64,000 nt of DNA from contig JACKGY010000003.1 of the NCBI GenBank assembly GCA_020639295.1, positions 434,001 through 498,000 of the forward strand, in the 5' to 3' direction. The notes beneath the pieces were generated by a model, which ran no database searches, was not told the DNA's origin, and saw nothing but the letters and a program-made list of their open reading frames with translations. Shown here one piece after another: positions 38,158-51,008 of this stretch; the first letter of the stretch is position 1; the number at the start of each line of letters is the position of its first letter. The DNA is from Planctomycetota bacterium. GTDB lineage: Bacteria; Planctomycetota; GCA-002687715; DRQF01. Position numbers and translations under genes: made by a program.

Positions 38158-39005
38158 GCTACCGTCTCCTCGACAGCGGCCACGGCCGCAAGCTGGAGGA
38201 CCTCGACGGCGTCGTGGTCGACCGTCAGGCGCCCTCGGCGATCTGGTCGCCCCGGCTCGAGCGCCGCCACTGGGAGCGCGCCCAGGGTCGGCACGTCCGC
38301 AGCGACCGCGGTGGCGGCCACTGGGAGTGGCTCGGTCGGGAACCGTCGAGCTGGTCGGTGAGCTGCGGGCCCAACCGGATGATCCTCAAACCGACCCCCT
38401 TCGGTCACATCGGCCTCTTCGCCGAGCAGGCCGAGCAGTGGCTCTGGGTCGAGGAGAGCTGCCGGGCGCTGGCCACCCGGCTCGGCCGCGCCCCCGAGGT
38501 GCTCAACCTGTTCGCCTACACCGGCGGTTCCAGCATCGCGGCCGCGCGTGGTGGCGCCCAGGTGACCCACGTGGACGCCGCCCGCGGCGTCGTCGACTGG
38601 GCGGTCGCCAACGCCCGCGAGAACGGTCTCGAGGGGGCGCCGGTGCGCTGGCTGGTGGACGACGCCGCCGGCTTCTGCGCCCGCGAGCTCCGTCGCGGCC
38701 GCGGCTACGACGGGATCATCCTCGATCCGCCATCCTTCGGCCGGGGCAAGAAGGGCGAGCTCTGGAAGATCGAGGACCACCTCGTCCCCCTCCTCGCCGA
38801 TCTGGCGCGCCTCTGCGCCGGCAAGCCCGGCTTCCTGCTCCTCTCCTGCCACAGTCCGGGCTACACGCCCATCGCCCTCGAGCAGCTCGCGGACGATCAC
38901 TTCGAGCGGCAGGGCCAGGAGATCGGTTCCGGGGAGATGTGGATCCCCGAGGAGGGCGGCCGCCGGCTGCCCTCGGGCTTCTACAGCCGCCGCCGCCTCG
39001 TCTGA
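38154..39005 (+). CDS. SAM-dependent RNA methyltransferase (RlmI/RlmK-like)
   Basis: 283 residues from a TTG start whose last two bases form the tgt stop (TTGA overlap). This start is accepted because the conserved MSYRLLDSGHGRKLE begins there and no ATG or GTG is available before the catalytic part. The SAM-binding motif is LNLFAYTGGSSIAAARGGA, and the DPPSFGRGKKGE block is the NPPY-like catalytic loop of this class. The protein lacks an N-terminal PUA domain. Function in rRNA cytosine methylation is likely but the target is not known. It ends the operon. Confidence 0.88.
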   Translation: MSYRLLDSGHGRKLEDLDGVVVDRQAPSAIWSPRLERRHWERAQGRHVRSDRGGGHWEWLGREPSSWSVSCGPNRMILKPTPFGHIGLFAEQAEQWLWVEESCRALATRLGRAPEVLNLFAYTGGSSIAAARGGAQVTHVDAARGVVDWAVANARENGLEGAPVRWLVDDAAGFCARELRRGRGYDGIILDPPSFGRGKKGELWKIEDHLVPLLADLARLCAGKPGFLLLSCHSPGYTPIALEQLADDHFERQGQEIGSGEMWIPEEGGRRLPSGFYSRRRLV

Positions 39006-39236
39006 GGGCTGATCACCCTTTCGCTTTCCGCAAGGCACACTTGACGGAATCTACATTTCCCCGAAGTCCCCTCAGGGGATGCTTCGATTCGATCCGATCC
39101 ATCTCCAGGGCGGACGGATTCGGCTTCAGGCATCCGTCCCCGGAACTCGGTCACTTGGAACGACGGCAGCCGGAAACCCGTCGCCGACGGCCTCCGCCAC
39201 GGCGACCCGGATGCACCGGCCGGACGGAAGAAGCAC
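39006..39236. other. Interval before the binding-protein gene, with an imperfect hairpin
   Basis: 231 bases that are less GC-rich than the genes around them. An imperfect hairpin CGAAG-TCCCC ... GGGGA-CTTCG lies at 39062-39086. A TTGACG at about 39041 could be a -35 element, but no good -10 lies at the right distance. Confidence 0.3.
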
Positions 39237-40409
39237 ATGTCCAGATCACGATTCCTTCTCATCATCGCCTTCCTCCTGCTCGGCAACGGCCTCATGGCCC
39301 AGGGCGTCACCGACGACCAGGTCATCCTCGGCCAGTCCTGCGCCCTGAAGGGGCCGGCCGCGGCCCTCGGCGAGGGCATGAACGGCGGCCTGCAGCTCTA
39401 CTTCGACGCGGTCAACGCCAAAGGCGGCGTCAAGGGTCGCAAGATCGAGCTGAAGAGCGTCAACGACGGCTACGAGCCGGAGAAGTGCGAGGTCGCCACC
39501 AAGATGCTGATCGAGAAGGCCGACGCCTTCGCCCTGATCGGTGGGGTCGGCACTCCGACCGCCAAGGTCGCGCTCCCGATCGCCGCGGCGGCCAAGGTGC
39601 CCTTCATCGCCCCCCTGACCGGCGCGGAGTTCCTGCGCAATCCGCATCAGGCGACGGTGCTCAACATGCGCGCCAGCTACTACCAGGAGATGGAACGTCT
39701 GGCCGCGATGCTGGTCGACGAGGCCGGCCTGAAGAGCATCGCCTGCTTCTATCAGGACGACGCCTACGGCGAGGCCGGTCTCGCGGGCATCGTCAAGGCG
39801 CTCGAGAAGCGGGGCCTGAAGCTCGCCGCCACGGGAACCTACAAGCGCAACACGATCGCGATCGCGACCGGCCTCGATGCCCTGGCTCCGGCCAAACCGG
39901 ATGCCGTGGTCATGGTCGGTGCCTACAAGGCCTGCGCTGCCTTCATCAAGGCGGCCAAGGCCCGGCCCGAGACCCGCGACTGCGTGTTCTGCAACATCTC
40001 ATTCGTCGGCACGAAGGCCCTTCTCGCGGAGCTGGGCGATGCGGCGCAGGGCTGCGTCGTCTCCCAGGTCGTGCCCTTCCCCTGGGACCGCAGCGTTCCG
40101 ATCGTCGCCGAGTACCAGGACGCGATGACCCAGGCCGGCAAGTCGACCGAGTTCGACTTCGTCAGCCTCGAGGGCTTCATGGCCGGCAAGCTCTTCTGCC
40201 AGCTGCTCGAGCGGGTCGAGGGCAGCCCGACCCGCGAGGCCTTCCTCGCCACCGCGGCCGCGACCACGGAACTCGATCTCGGGGGCGTGAAGCTCTCCTA
40301 CGGTGCCGACGACAACCAGGGCATGGACCAGGTCTACCTGACGATCTTCGACGACGGCAAGGTCCTCCCCCTCGAGTCCGGCTCCACCCTGGCGCGGGCG
40401 GCGAAGTAA
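39237..40409 (+). CDS. Periplasmic branched-chain amino acid-type binding protein
   Basis: 390 residues. It has a signal peptide (about 1-22, ending LMAQ). The mature part begins with DDQVILGQSCALKGPAAALG, the typical LivK-like opening, and has the two-lobed Peripla_BP_6 pattern (GGVGTPTAKVALPIA, ACFYQDDAYGEAGL). Such proteins bind amino acids, urea or aromatic acids. No permease or ATPase gene is adjacent; instead the next gene is a chemoreceptor, so it may serve signalling rather than transport. Ligand identity cannot be read from sequence. Confidence 0.88.
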   Translation: MSRSRFLLIIAFLLLGNGLMAQGVTDDQVILGQSCALKGPAAALGEGMNGGLQLYFDAVNAKGGVKGRKIELKSVNDGYEPEKCEVATKMLIEKADAFALIGGVGTPTAKVALPIAAAAKVPFIAPLTGAEFLRNPHQATVLNMRASYYQEMERLAAMLVDEAGLKSIACFYQDDAYGEAGLAGIVKALEKRGLKLAATGTYKRNTIAIATGLDALAPAKPDAVVMVGAYKACAAFIKAAKARPETRDCVFCNISFVGTKALLAELGDAAQGCVVSQVVPFPWDRSVPIVAEYQDAMTQAGKSTEFDFVSLEGFMAGKLFCQLLERVEGSPTREAFLATAAATTELDLGGVKLSYGADDNQGMDQVYLTIFDDGKVLPLESGSTLARAAK

Positions 40410-40491
40410 TCGTCGGCCGGGCGTTCCGCCGCGCCCGACCGCTACCCCATGGAAAGACTCGCTGAAAACGGCGAGTGAAGGTGGTGATCAG

Positions 40492-41751
40492 ATGAAGATG
40501 CCCAGAGTGTTCGACCTCGTTCGTGGTTCCATCCGCGGCAAGATCATCGTGATGATCGGCCTGTCGATGCTGACGACCGTCGGCTTCATCGTCGCCGTCG
40601 CGGTCTCCTCCGCCCGGGACACGGCCGTCAACCTGGCCACCGATCAGGCCATGTCGGTCGTGCGCGAGCAGGGCGCGCGGGTCGAGGGTCAGTTCGCCGC
40701 GGTGCTCGAGAGCCTCGATTCGCTCGCCAGCACCCTCGGCGCCGTCAAGGACTCATCCATCGGCCTCGACCTCTCCCGCGACTCGGCCACCGGCGTCCTG
40801 CGCATGGCCCTGGCCGGGAACGAGGACTTCCTGAGCGTGTTCTCCGCCTGGGAACCGGACGCCTTCGACGACATGGACATGGGCTACCAGGGGACCGCGG
40901 GAAGCGACGCCAGTGGCCGCTTCCTGCCGATGATCACCCGCGACGCCTCCGGCGATCTGAAGCTCGGCTCGGTCACCGACTACGCCAACGACAAGACGCC
41001 CGCCAAGAGCCACTTCTATCTCGCGACGAAGGAGACCCGGGCGCCCTACATCGGCGAGCTGAAGTTGGTCGAGTCCAAGTCTGGCCAGCACCTGGTCTGC
41101 CGGGTCACCGTGCCGATCGTGGTCGCCGAGACCTTCTACGGCATCGTCGGTGCCGACCTCGACCTCAGCAGCCTCCAGGGCTTCGTCGACGAGGTCGACA
41201 TCTACGGCGGCGAGGGTCACGTCTCGATCGTCACCGACACCGGCACAGTCGCCGCCCGCGACGGTCATGAAGGTCAACTCGGCCATCAGATCACCGAGGT
41301 CGAACCGGACCAGGCCAAGCACCTGATCGATTTGAGCGCGAAGGGAACCGCCGTCCGCGTCGGCGACGAGTTCGTCTGCGCCGTGCCCTTCTCCACCGGT
41401 TCCGCGGGCCACGACTGGCTCGCGATGGTCGAGATCCCCTTCGACCTGATCACCGCCGAGGGCACGAGTCTGGCCTGGAAGCTGGTCCTGATCTCGGTCG
41501 TCCTCGCCACGCTGGCGATGATCCCGATCTATCTGGTCGCCCGGAGCATCGCGACCCCGGTCAAGCATGCGGCGGCGATCCTCCAGGATCTGGCCAGCGG
41601 CGACGCCGACATGGCCCGCCGTCTCGAGGTGAACAGCCGGGATGAGGTCGCCGAGCTGGCGCACTGGTTCAACCGTTTCGCCGACAAGCTGCAGACCATC
41701 ATCGCCGCTCAGGAGGCCCAGGCCGAGGAGATCGGCTGTTCAAGCCGATGA
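40492..41751 (+). CDS. Chemoreceptor, N-terminal sensing half (frameshifted)
   Basis: 419 residues. Transmembrane helix 1 at about 18-40, an extracytoplasmic Cache-like sensor domain to about 315, transmembrane helix 2 at about 328-348 and a HAMP domain to about 405. It stops at 41751 in an unconserved tail (IGCSSR). The next frame begins exactly there and contains the expected PAS and signalling domains, so the two parts are one methyl-accepting protein broken by a one-base frameshift at about 41733-41748. Gene product as annotated would sense but not signal. It lies 82 bp after the binding protein gene. Confidence 0.8.
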   Translation: MKMPRVFDLVRGSIRGKIIVMIGLSMLTTVGFIVAVAVSSARDTAVNLATDQAMSVVREQGARVEGQFAAVLESLDSLASTLGAVKDSSIGLDLSRDSATGVLRMALAGNEDFLSVFSAWEPDAFDDMDMGYQGTAGSDASGRFLPMITRDASGDLKLGSVTDYANDKTPAKSHFYLATKETRAPYIGELKLVESKSGQHLVCRVTVPIVVAETFYGIVGADLDLSSLQGFVDEVDIYGGEGHVSIVTDTGTVAARDGHEGQLGHQITEVEPDQAKHLIDLSAKGTAVRVGDEFVCAVPFSTGSAGHDWLAMVEIPFDLITAEGTSLAWKLVLISVVLATLAMIPIYLVARSIATPVKHAAAILQDLASGDADMARRLEVNSRDEVAELAHWFNRFADKLQTIIAAQEAQAEEIGCSSR

Positions 41752-43100
41752 TCGAGAACTCGCCGATGGTGATCCTGTCGGCCAACGAGCGCCTCGAGAT
41801 CAGCTACCTCAACGCCTCGGCCCGGCGGACCTTCGCCGACCTGGGCAGCGCCTTCGGGCACGACGTCGACAAGCTCGTCGGCGAGCACCTGACCTTCCTG
41901 CACGACGATCCGCGGTCGGTTCACAGCCGTCTCGCCAAGGCCGGCGCCGAGGCCTGCCACGATCTCCTCCGGGTGGGCGACACCACCTTCTCGGCGATGT
42001 GCTGCCGCCTCGAACGCGAGGACGGCCAGCACCTCGGCTTCATGATGGCGATGGAGGACGTCAGCGAGAAGCTCGCCGCCGAGGAGAAGGTGCTGGCGCA
42101 GAGCCAGGCCATCGAGACCGAGAGCAGGGAACTCGCCGCCAAGGTCGACCGCATCCTCAAGGTGGTGCGGGCGGCCGAGGAAGGCGATCTGACCGGCACG
42201 GTCGACGTCCAGGGCCAGGACGCCATCGGTCAGCTGGGCAGCGGACTCGCCCGCTTCTTCGGCAAGCTGCGCGACAGCTTCACCCTGATCGGCGACACGA
42301 CGGAGAAGCTCTCCGGTGCCAGCGACGTGCTCGACAACATCAGCTCCCAGATGGGCGACAGCGCCGAGCAGACCTCCAAGCAGGCCAAGAACGTCGCCGA
42401 CATCGCGGCCGAGGTCGATCACTCCACCCAGAGCGTCGCCGCCGGCGCCGAGGAGATGAACTACTCCATCCTCGAGATCGCCAAGAGCACCGAAGAAGCG
42501 GCCCGCGTCGCCCGTCAGGGCGTCGACGCCGCGCGGGACACCTCGGCCACCATGCAGCGGCTCGGTCAGAGCTCGGGGCAGATCGGGGACGTCATCAAGG
42601 TGATCAACACGATCGCCGAACAGACCAACCTCCTGGCCCTCAACGCCACCATCGAGGCCGCGCGCGCCGGCGAGGCCGGCAAGGGCTTCGCGGTGGTCGC
42701 CACCGAGGTCAAGGAACTGGCCAAGGGAACCTCCGACGCCACCCAGGACATCTCGGAACGGATCGAGACCATCCAGGTGGACGTTGATCGCGCGATCACC
42801 GCGATCGATTCGATCTGCCAGATCATCGATCAGATCAACGGCTACCAGACCCAGATCGCCTCCGCGGTCGAGGAACAGTCCAAGACCACCGCGGAGATCG
42901 GCAACTCGGTCAATCGTACCGCCGCCGGAAGCTCGGAGATCGCCAGCACCATCGCCGGCGTGGCCGAGGGCGCCAGCCAGACCTCGATGGCCGTCGCCGA
43001 GACCCGCCAGGCGGCCACCGAGCTGGGCCAGATCGCCGGCCAGCTGCGCGGTCTCGTCAGCCAGTTCCGCACCGAGCGCTCCGCCAAGGTCCGCGTCTGA
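41748..43100 (+). CDS. Chemoreceptor, C-terminal PAS and signalling half (frameshifted)
   Basis: 450 residues. A PAS domain (about 1-115) is followed by a HAMP-like linker and the methyl-accepting signalling coiled coil. The hairpin tip [32 protein letters not shown] (quoted in part: [20 protein letters not shown]) binds CheA/CheW. In frame just upstream, LFKP precedes MIENSPMV, the usual junction in intact homologues, which shows that this part continues the preceding frame. The ATG overlaps the stop of the first part (ATGA), so a restart by coupling is possible. No CheA or CheW gene is nearby. Confidence 0.85.
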   Translation: MIENSPMVILSANERLEISYLNASARRTFADLGSAFGHDVDKLVGEHLTFLHDDPRSVHSRLAKAGAEACHDLLRVGDTTFSAMCCRLEREDGQHLGFMMAMEDVSEKLAAEEKVLAQSQAIETESRELAAKVDRILKVVRAAEEGDLTGTVDVQGQDAIGQLGSGLARFFGKLRDSFTLIGDTTEKLSGASDVLDNISSQMGDSAEQTSKQAKNVADIAAEVDHSTQSVAAGAEEMNYSILEIAKSTEEAARVARQGVDAARDTSATMQRLGQSSGQIGDVIKVINTIAEQTNLLALNATIEAARAGEAGKGFAVVATEVKELAKGTSDATQDISERIETIQVDVDRAITAIDSICQIIDQINGYQTQIASAVEEQSKTTAEIGNSVNRTAAGSSEIASTIAGVAEGASQTSMAVAETRQAATELGQIAGQLRGLVSQFRTERSAKVRV

Positions 43101-43109
43101 GTTCGAGCG

Positions 43110-43141
43110 CGGCCGGGCGCCCCACCGGGGTCGCCCGGCCG
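43110..43141 (+). terminator. Hairpin terminator after the chemoreceptor
   Basis: A 10-bp CGGCCGGGCG/CGCCCGGCCG stem with a 12-base, partly self-paired loop begins 9 bp after the stop codon. No T run. Confidence 0.5.
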
Positions 43142-43218
43142 TCGCCGACCCTGTTCCCAGATCGCCGCTTTCCCGGTAGTCTTCGGTTGATGAGCCGAGG
43201 AACGACCGAGGAGACGCG

Positions 43219-46396
<3,178 letters not shown>

Positions 46397-46436
46397 GGGC
46401 CGCGCCTTCGGCGATCTCGCGACCGGCGGGCGGGCA

Positions 46437-47012
46437 TCAGCCGAGCAGCGGGAAGACCTGCAGCGGCGTGTAGATCGGCCCCTCGATCTCGAGGTCGCTC
46501 ATCATCAGCTGGATCTCGCGCACCTGGAGGTGGCCGAACTCGCGTCCGGCCGCGCTCGCCACCTTCTCCAGCAGGCGGTCGACGTTCTTCTCGCCCTTGA
46601 TCCGGGCCAGGGTGACGTGCGGATGGAAGGCCTGCTTCTCGGGCTTGAAGCCGAGCCCCCGGAGCCCCTTCTGGAGCCGGCGGTAGAGGTCCTCGATCGG
46701 CTCGAGGTCACCCTCGACGCCGACCGCCACGATGCGCGGTCGCGCGGATTCCAAGGGCAAGGTGTGCAGGCCCTTCAACATCAGGCGGGAGGCCGGCGTG
46801 GCCGCGGCCTCCTCCTCGATCAGCTCGCCGAGCGGGATCACCTCCTCGGGATGGACCTCACCGATGAAGCGCAGCGTCAGATGGAGGTTGCGCTCGGCGG
46901 TCCAGCCGGCCTGGGCGCCGGAGAGCTTGAGAAACGAGTTCTCCCGCTCGAGCCGGCGCGCCATGGCGCCCTCGATCTTGATCGCGATGAAACAGCGGAG
47001 ATCGCCCTTCAT
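46437..47012 (-). CDS. thpR: RNA 2',3'-cyclic phosphodiesterase
   Basis: 191 residues. Two H-x-T/V-x motifs, HLTLRFIGEV and HPHVTLARI, form the active site of the 2H phosphoesterase family. LigT/ThpR opens 2',3'-cyclic phosphate on RNA. The length is right. The gene starts one base into the stop of the PfkB gene (TGATG), so it is the last member of a five-gene - strand operon. It faces pgi across 40 bp with no clear terminator. Confidence 0.9.
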   Translation of the reverse strand: MKGDLRCFIAIKIEGAMARRLERENSFLKLSGAQAGWTAERNLHLTLRFIGEVHPEEVIPLGELIEEEAAATPASRLMLKGLHTLPLESARPRIVAVGVEGDLEPIEDLYRRLQKGLRGLGFKPEKQAFHPHVTLARIKGEKNVDRLLEKVASAAGREFGHLQVREIQLMMSDLEIEGPIYTPLQVFPLLG

Positions 47013-47920
47013 CAGCCGTCCAGGGCGAGGAACTGCCGGTAGACCTCGTGACGGATCTCGATGTCGTTCATGGTCAAGGTCCGGAGCCGGTCCAGACCGA
47101 AGTCCTCGACGTTGTAGGAGGCCAGGACGGTGCCGTAGGACATGGCCATCTTCAGCGATTGGAAGTCGCAGGTGCGCTCGCGGGCGAGGAAGCCCATGAC
47201 GCCGGCCGCGAAGGTGTCGCCGGCGCCGGTCGGATCCTTCACGTACTCCAGCGGGTAGGCCGGCAGAGCGAAGAAGCGACCGGCGTGAAGGATGATCGCG
47301 CCGTGCTCGCCCTTCTTCACCAGGACCGTGCTCGGGCCCATGGCCGAGATCGCGTTCATGGCACCGATCAGGTTCGAGTTCTCGCCCAGCGACCGAGCTT
47401 CCTCGTCGTTGCAGACCAGGGCGTCGACCACGCCGAGGACCTTCACGACCTCGCTGCGGAAGTTGTCGATCCAGAGGTTCATGGTGTCCATCATCATGAA
47501 GCGCGGCTGGCTGAGCTGCTGCGCCACGGCGAGCTGGTTCGCCGGATGGTCGTTGGCCAGGAGCACGAACTCGGAATCGAGGTAGCTGGCGGGGAGCTGC
47601 GGCCGCACGTCGCCGAGGACGTTGAGCTGGGTATCCAGGGTCTCCGCGATGTCCATGCGCCCGACGTAGCGCCCGGCCCAGCGGAAGGTCTTGCCGCCGG
47701 AGATCGTGCGCAGACCCTCGAGGTCGATCCGCCGGGACCGGAAGAGCTCCAGGTGCTCGGTCGGGAAGTCCTCGCCGATGACGCCCGCGAGGCGGACCGG
47801 CGTGAACAGGGAGGCACCCACCGAGAAGTAGGAAGCCGCGCCGCCGAGGATGTCGGGGCGGTTGCCAAAGGGAGTCTCGACGCTGTCGAGCGCGATCGAA
47901 CCGACTACGAGAAGGGTCAT
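47012..47920 (-). CDS. PfkB-family sugar or nucleoside kinase
   Basis: 302 residues from ATG 47920; ten residues of upstream frame are unconserved. The PfkB second signature with the catalytic aspartate is DPTGAGDTFAAGVMGFLA, and the N-terminal GSIALDSVETPFG and GGAASYFSVGASLF segments fit substrate binding. Substrate cannot be assigned; ribokinase- or adenosine-kinase-like. It lies in a tight operon with a flippase-like protein and ThpR. Confidence 0.88.
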   Translation of the reverse strand: MTLLVVGSIALDSVETPFGNRPDILGGAASYFSVGASLFTPVRLAGVIGEDFPTEHLELFRSRRIDLEGLRTISGGKTFRWAGRYVGRMDIAETLDTQLNVLGDVRPQLPASYLDSEFVLLANDHPANQLAVAQQLSQPRFMMMDTMNLWIDNFRSEVVKVLGVVDALVCNDEEARSLGENSNLIGAMNAISAMGPSTVLVKKGEHGAIILHAGRFFALPAYPLEYVKDPTGAGDTFAAGVMGFLARERTCDFQSLKMAMSYGTVLASYNVEDFGLDRLRTLTMNDIEIRHEVYRQFLALDG

Positions 47921-47921
47921 C

Positions 47922-49115
47922 TCAGTCCCCGTCGGGCCGCGCCGGCTCACCGGCGTCGGCCAAGGCCACCTCCAACTCCTGCTCGTCGAGGGCGGCCGGA
48001 ATCTCTCCTTCGCGCCGGCCCAGGAACAGGAACAGGCCGCCGAGAAGGCTCCAGATCATGGTCGAGAACCCGATCAACACGCTGAGGATGACCAGATTGC
48101 TCGTGTACTGGGCGCTGACGCCCACGCCGGTGAAGACGGTGGTGAAGGCCACCTCGCGAACGCCCCAGCCCCCCGGAAAGAGCGGCACGCTCGCCACGAT
48201 GAAGATGATCGGCACCGTGGCGAAATAAGTGATGAGTTCCGCCTGGATGCCGAGATCCATGCCGAAGACCCAGACCGAGCCGATGTTGCAGACATGCGAC
48301 ACCACCGACAAGAGGATCGACAGGATCACGGCCCGAGGATGATCCCGATAGCTGTGAAAGGCGTTGTCCAGCTTCTTCAGGACGCCGCTGGCCGGCAGGA
48401 GATTGAGGAAGCGCGACAGGCGCAGCCGGCGGCGGATCCGCTTGGAGAAGAAACAGACGAAGAGGGCCAGGCAGCCGGCCAGGACCGCGAAGACCACGTA
48501 GCCCTGTTTCTCGAAGCGAGAGAAGTTGGCCAGGATCGCGAAGGCCGAGAGCAGGGCCAGGACGGCGAGGCCGATGACGCGGTCGACGATCACCGTCGAC
48601 ACCGCCTCGCTGCGGCGTCCGGGCGAGTCCTTGGCCACGATCACGGCCTTGGCGACGTCACCCCCGGTCATGCCGGGCATGAAGTTGTTCCAGAAGAAGC
48701 CGACGAAGGTCAGGCGGAAGGCCCGCCAGTAGCCCGATGGCAGGCCCTGGGCCGCGAGCAGGAGGCTCCAGCGATAGACCCCGATCAGGTACATCACCAG
48801 GATCAGGCCCATGCCCAGGAGGTAATGACCCAGGCTCAGGTCCGAGAAGGCGGTGACGACTCCCACCTTCTTGGCGGCCACCGCCGCGGCCGGAAAGACC
48901 TCGCGGCGCCGGTCGAGGTCGACCAGCGCGACCTCCAGGGCCTCGGTCTCGAGACTGGCCTTCTCGATCCGGCCGGAGATTTCCCGGCCGTCGACCAGGC
49001 TGACCCGGTCGTACCAGGTGACCTGCCGCGAGACCAACCACACGGCCGCGGCCATGGCCAGGACCTTCAGGGCGAGGAGGAGGTAGCGCCGGGTGGCGGG
49101 GACTTGGGCGGTCAT
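47922..49115 (-). CDS. Flippase-like membrane protein (LPG synthase transmembrane type)
   Basis: 397 residues with about eight membrane segments. Motifs RLTFVGFFWNNFMPGMTGGDVAKAV and FPGGWGVREVAF are typical of the lysylphosphatidylglycerol synthase transmembrane family, whose members move lipids or glycolipids across the inner membrane. A soluble insert of about 50 residues (about 37-88) lies between the first and second membrane segments, and the C-terminal tail is short and acidic. The fused aminoacyl-transferase domain is absent, so lipid flipping alone is expected. Its ATG overlaps the upstream DUF366 stop by ATGA. Confidence 0.85.
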   Translation of the reverse strand: MTAQVPATRRYLLLALKVLAMAAAVWLVSRQVTWYDRVSLVDGREISGRIEKASLETEALEVALVDLDRRREVFPAAAVAAKKVGVVTAFSDLSLGHYLLGMGLILVMYLIGVYRWSLLLAAQGLPSGYWRAFRLTFVGFFWNNFMPGMTGGDVAKAVIVAKDSPGRRSEAVSTVIVDRVIGLAVLALLSAFAILANFSRFEKQGYVVFAVLAGCLALFVCFFSKRIRRRLRLSRFLNLLPASGVLKKLDNAFHSYRDHPRAVILSILLSVVSHVCNIGSVWVFGMDLGIQAELITYFATVPIIFIVASVPLFPGGWGVREVAFTTVFTGVGVSAQYTSNLVILSVLIGFSTMIWSLLGGLFLFLGRREGEIPAALDEQELEVALADAGEPARPDGD

Positions 49116-49702
49116 CGTGCGGCTCTCACCTTGGTCGCGGCCCGGGCCATGAGGCCGAGTTCGCGGGCATAGGCCTCGATCAGGGCCGTTCCGAAGGCGG
49201 CCGCGTCGACCCCCAGGTCGCCGAGCGAAGCGGTCGCCACCGGGGTGCCCTCGTTGCTGACGTTGATGCCGAGGTGGACGAGGCAGCTCACCGGCGAGAT
49301 GGTGGCGATCGATACCGAGATCTTGCCGCCGTCGTGATAGAGGTCGTCGCCGCGGCGCTCGATCCTGGCCCCGGCGCGCTGCAGGGCCTCGACCGCGAGC
49401 AGGACCAGGAGTCGCTGCAGCAGCACGGCGCGATCGAGGTCGGCGCCGAAGGACTCGACGATGACGTGGAGCATCTCCGCGCCGGCGATGTGGAGGCCCT
49501 GCTTGCGATCGGCGAGGTCGACCAGGTCGTCGCCGCGGACCTCGACCGGTCCGATGAAGGCGAGCACGGCGTCACCCTGGATGTCGTACTCGTCGTAGAT
49601 GAAATGCGAGCGTAGCTCCGCGCCGCGGTAGGCGCGGGGAGCGGGATCGAAATGACGCCGGGGCTCGATCAGCGCCACGTCGCGGCCCCACTCTCGCGCC
49701 AC
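49112..49702 (-). CDS. DUF366-family protein
   Basis: 196 residues. The sequence matches DUF366 over its whole length: YRGAELRSHFIYDEYDIQGDAVLAFIGPVEV (in part), AGAEMLHVIVE, RRGDDLYHDGGKISVSIATISPVS and GINVSNEGTPV. The family is widespread in archaea and some bacteria and has no proven function. The start is uncertain: ATG 49702 overlaps the upstream lipoprotein gene by 34 bp, while a GTG at 49678 would overlap by 10 bp and begin nearer the conserved part. Part of a five-gene operon. Confidence 0.8.
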   Translation of the reverse strand: MAREWGRDVALIEPRRHFDPAPRAYRGAELRSHFIYDEYDIQGDAVLAFIGPVEVRGDDLVDLADRKQGLHIAGAEMLHVIVESFGADLDRAVLLQRLLVLLAVEALQRAGARIERRGDDLYHDGGKISVSIATISPVSCLVHLGINVSNEGTPVATASLGDLGVDAAAFGTALIEAYARELGLMARAATKVRAAR

Positions 49703-50769
49703 CAGGCGAGCCAGGCGTCCAGCTCGGTGCCGAAGTCCTCGCCGGTCAGCTCGCGCAGGACGTCGACGGCGTTGACCATCACCTGATCGTCGGCGATCGA
49801 CATGGCGGTGAGGATCTGCTCGATGGTGTTGCGCGAGGGATAGTAGCGCAGCGCCCGCACCATCTTGCTGGCGGCGTAGGGATCGCGTTCGAGTGGGAGC
49901 TGCGAGGCCAACGCCTCGCCGAAGAGCGGATCGCGGATCTGCATCATCGCCTCGGCGACCTCGGCGCGCACGGTCGAATCCTTGTTGCGCTGCATCGAGT
50001 CGGCCAGCCCGTAGACGCAGGCCTGGCGCGCCACGCGGTCGAGCGCCGGGATGAACAGCGGCGCCAGTTCCTCGTAGCCCCAGCTCTCGACCCAGAGGGC
50101 GAGGATGCGCAGCACGCCGCGTGCTTCGGAGGCGTTGTTGTACCTCTGGTTGGCGAAGTACTCGAGCGGCCCACGGCTGTCCGCCATGAAGCGGGCGAGG
50201 TAGTCGTCGCGACGATCGGCGAACCAGGTCCGCCAGGCGTCGGGATTCGGCCCCAGCTTCTCGCCGGTGAGTCGTTCCAGCTCGCGCTCGGCCTCGAGCA
50301 CGACGACCTGGTCGGCCGACTCGAGCCCGGCGATGTTCCGTTCGATGGTGAGCGGCCGGTGCGCCTGGACCAGGAGGTTCAACTGCTCGACGGTGGGCTC
50401 CGGCGCGGCCGCGACCGGATCGAGGGGGCGGTCGATCGGCGGCAGCGGGTAGCCCGCGACCAGGACGCCGATCAGGGTCGCGGCCTCGGCCTGCAGCAGC
50501 GGGTTGTGACGCGCCTTGCCGAGGAACTCGCAGGCGAAGCTCAACGAGCGCATGACCTGCCAGTACTCCATCTGCTCGGCCGTCGCGAGGCCGGCGAAGG
50601 CCTCGTGGGCGAGCTGGCCGGCGTCGAAGACCAGGGTCGACTCGGCCATGAAGTTGGCCCCCGCCGGTGGCTCCGGGGTCATGCTATCGAGGTCGCGAAG
50701 ATAGTCGTCGGTCGACTTGCAGCCCGCGAGCAGGAGCAGAGCCAGGACCAGCGCGATTTTCGACCGCAT
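49669..50769 (-). CDS. HEAT-like lipoprotein of unknown function
   Basis: 366 residues from ATG 50769, chosen because GGAGAG lies just upstream and a lipobox LLAGC with cysteine at 17 follows the hydrophobic run; the longer frame adds a basic, unconserved extension. After a linker, the protein is all-helical with HEAT-like units in the C-terminal half (ALDRVARQACVYGLADSMQ, VRALRYYPSRNTIEQIL). It would be anchored at the outer face of the inner membrane or in the outer membrane. First gene of the - strand operon that encodes a flippase-like protein, so an envelope role is plausible. Confidence 0.75.
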   Translation of the reverse strand: MRSKIALVLALLLLAGCKSTDDYLRDLDSMTPEPPAGANFMAESTLVFDAGQLAHEAFAGLATAEQMEYWQVMRSLSFACEFLGKARHNPLLQAEAATLIGVLVAGYPLPPIDRPLDPVAAAPEPTVEQLNLLVQAHRPLTIERNIAGLESADQVVVLEAERELERLTGEKLGPNPDAWRTWFADRRDDYLARFMADSRGPLEYFANQRYNNASEARGVLRILALWVESWGYEELAPLFIPALDRVARQACVYGLADSMQRNKDSTVRAEVAEAMMQIRDPLFGEALASQLPLERDPYAASKMVRALRYYPSRNTIEQILTAMSIADDQVMVNAVDVLRELTGEDFGTELDAWLAWWRESGAATWR

Positions 50770-50921
50770 CGGCGATCTCTCCGGTGTGGGCCGTCGAATC
50801 GGGCGGATTCTACGCCGGGGCCGGGGACCTTTCAACGAAGCCCTTGCGCCGGTGGAACTTACGAAATGAACCCGGGGCCTTCGCGGACGTTGGCTCCGAG
50901 GCCGGAGCGAGGCTCGCCGAT

Positions 50922-50951
50922 TTGGCAGGTCCGGGCCGGCGTGGCTATAGT
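50922..50951 (+). promoter_or_regulatory. Promoter for eboB-eboA
   Basis: TTGGCA at 50922-50927 and TATAGT at 50946-50951 are 18 bases apart; each differs from the housekeeping consensus at one position. The predicted start would be about 50 bases before ATG 51009. This is the clearest promoter in the window. Confidence 0.65.
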
Positions 50952-51008
50952 TCGGCCACCGATGGACCCGAGGACGCGCGCCGCGAGGCGCGGAGAAATG
51001 GACGCCCC

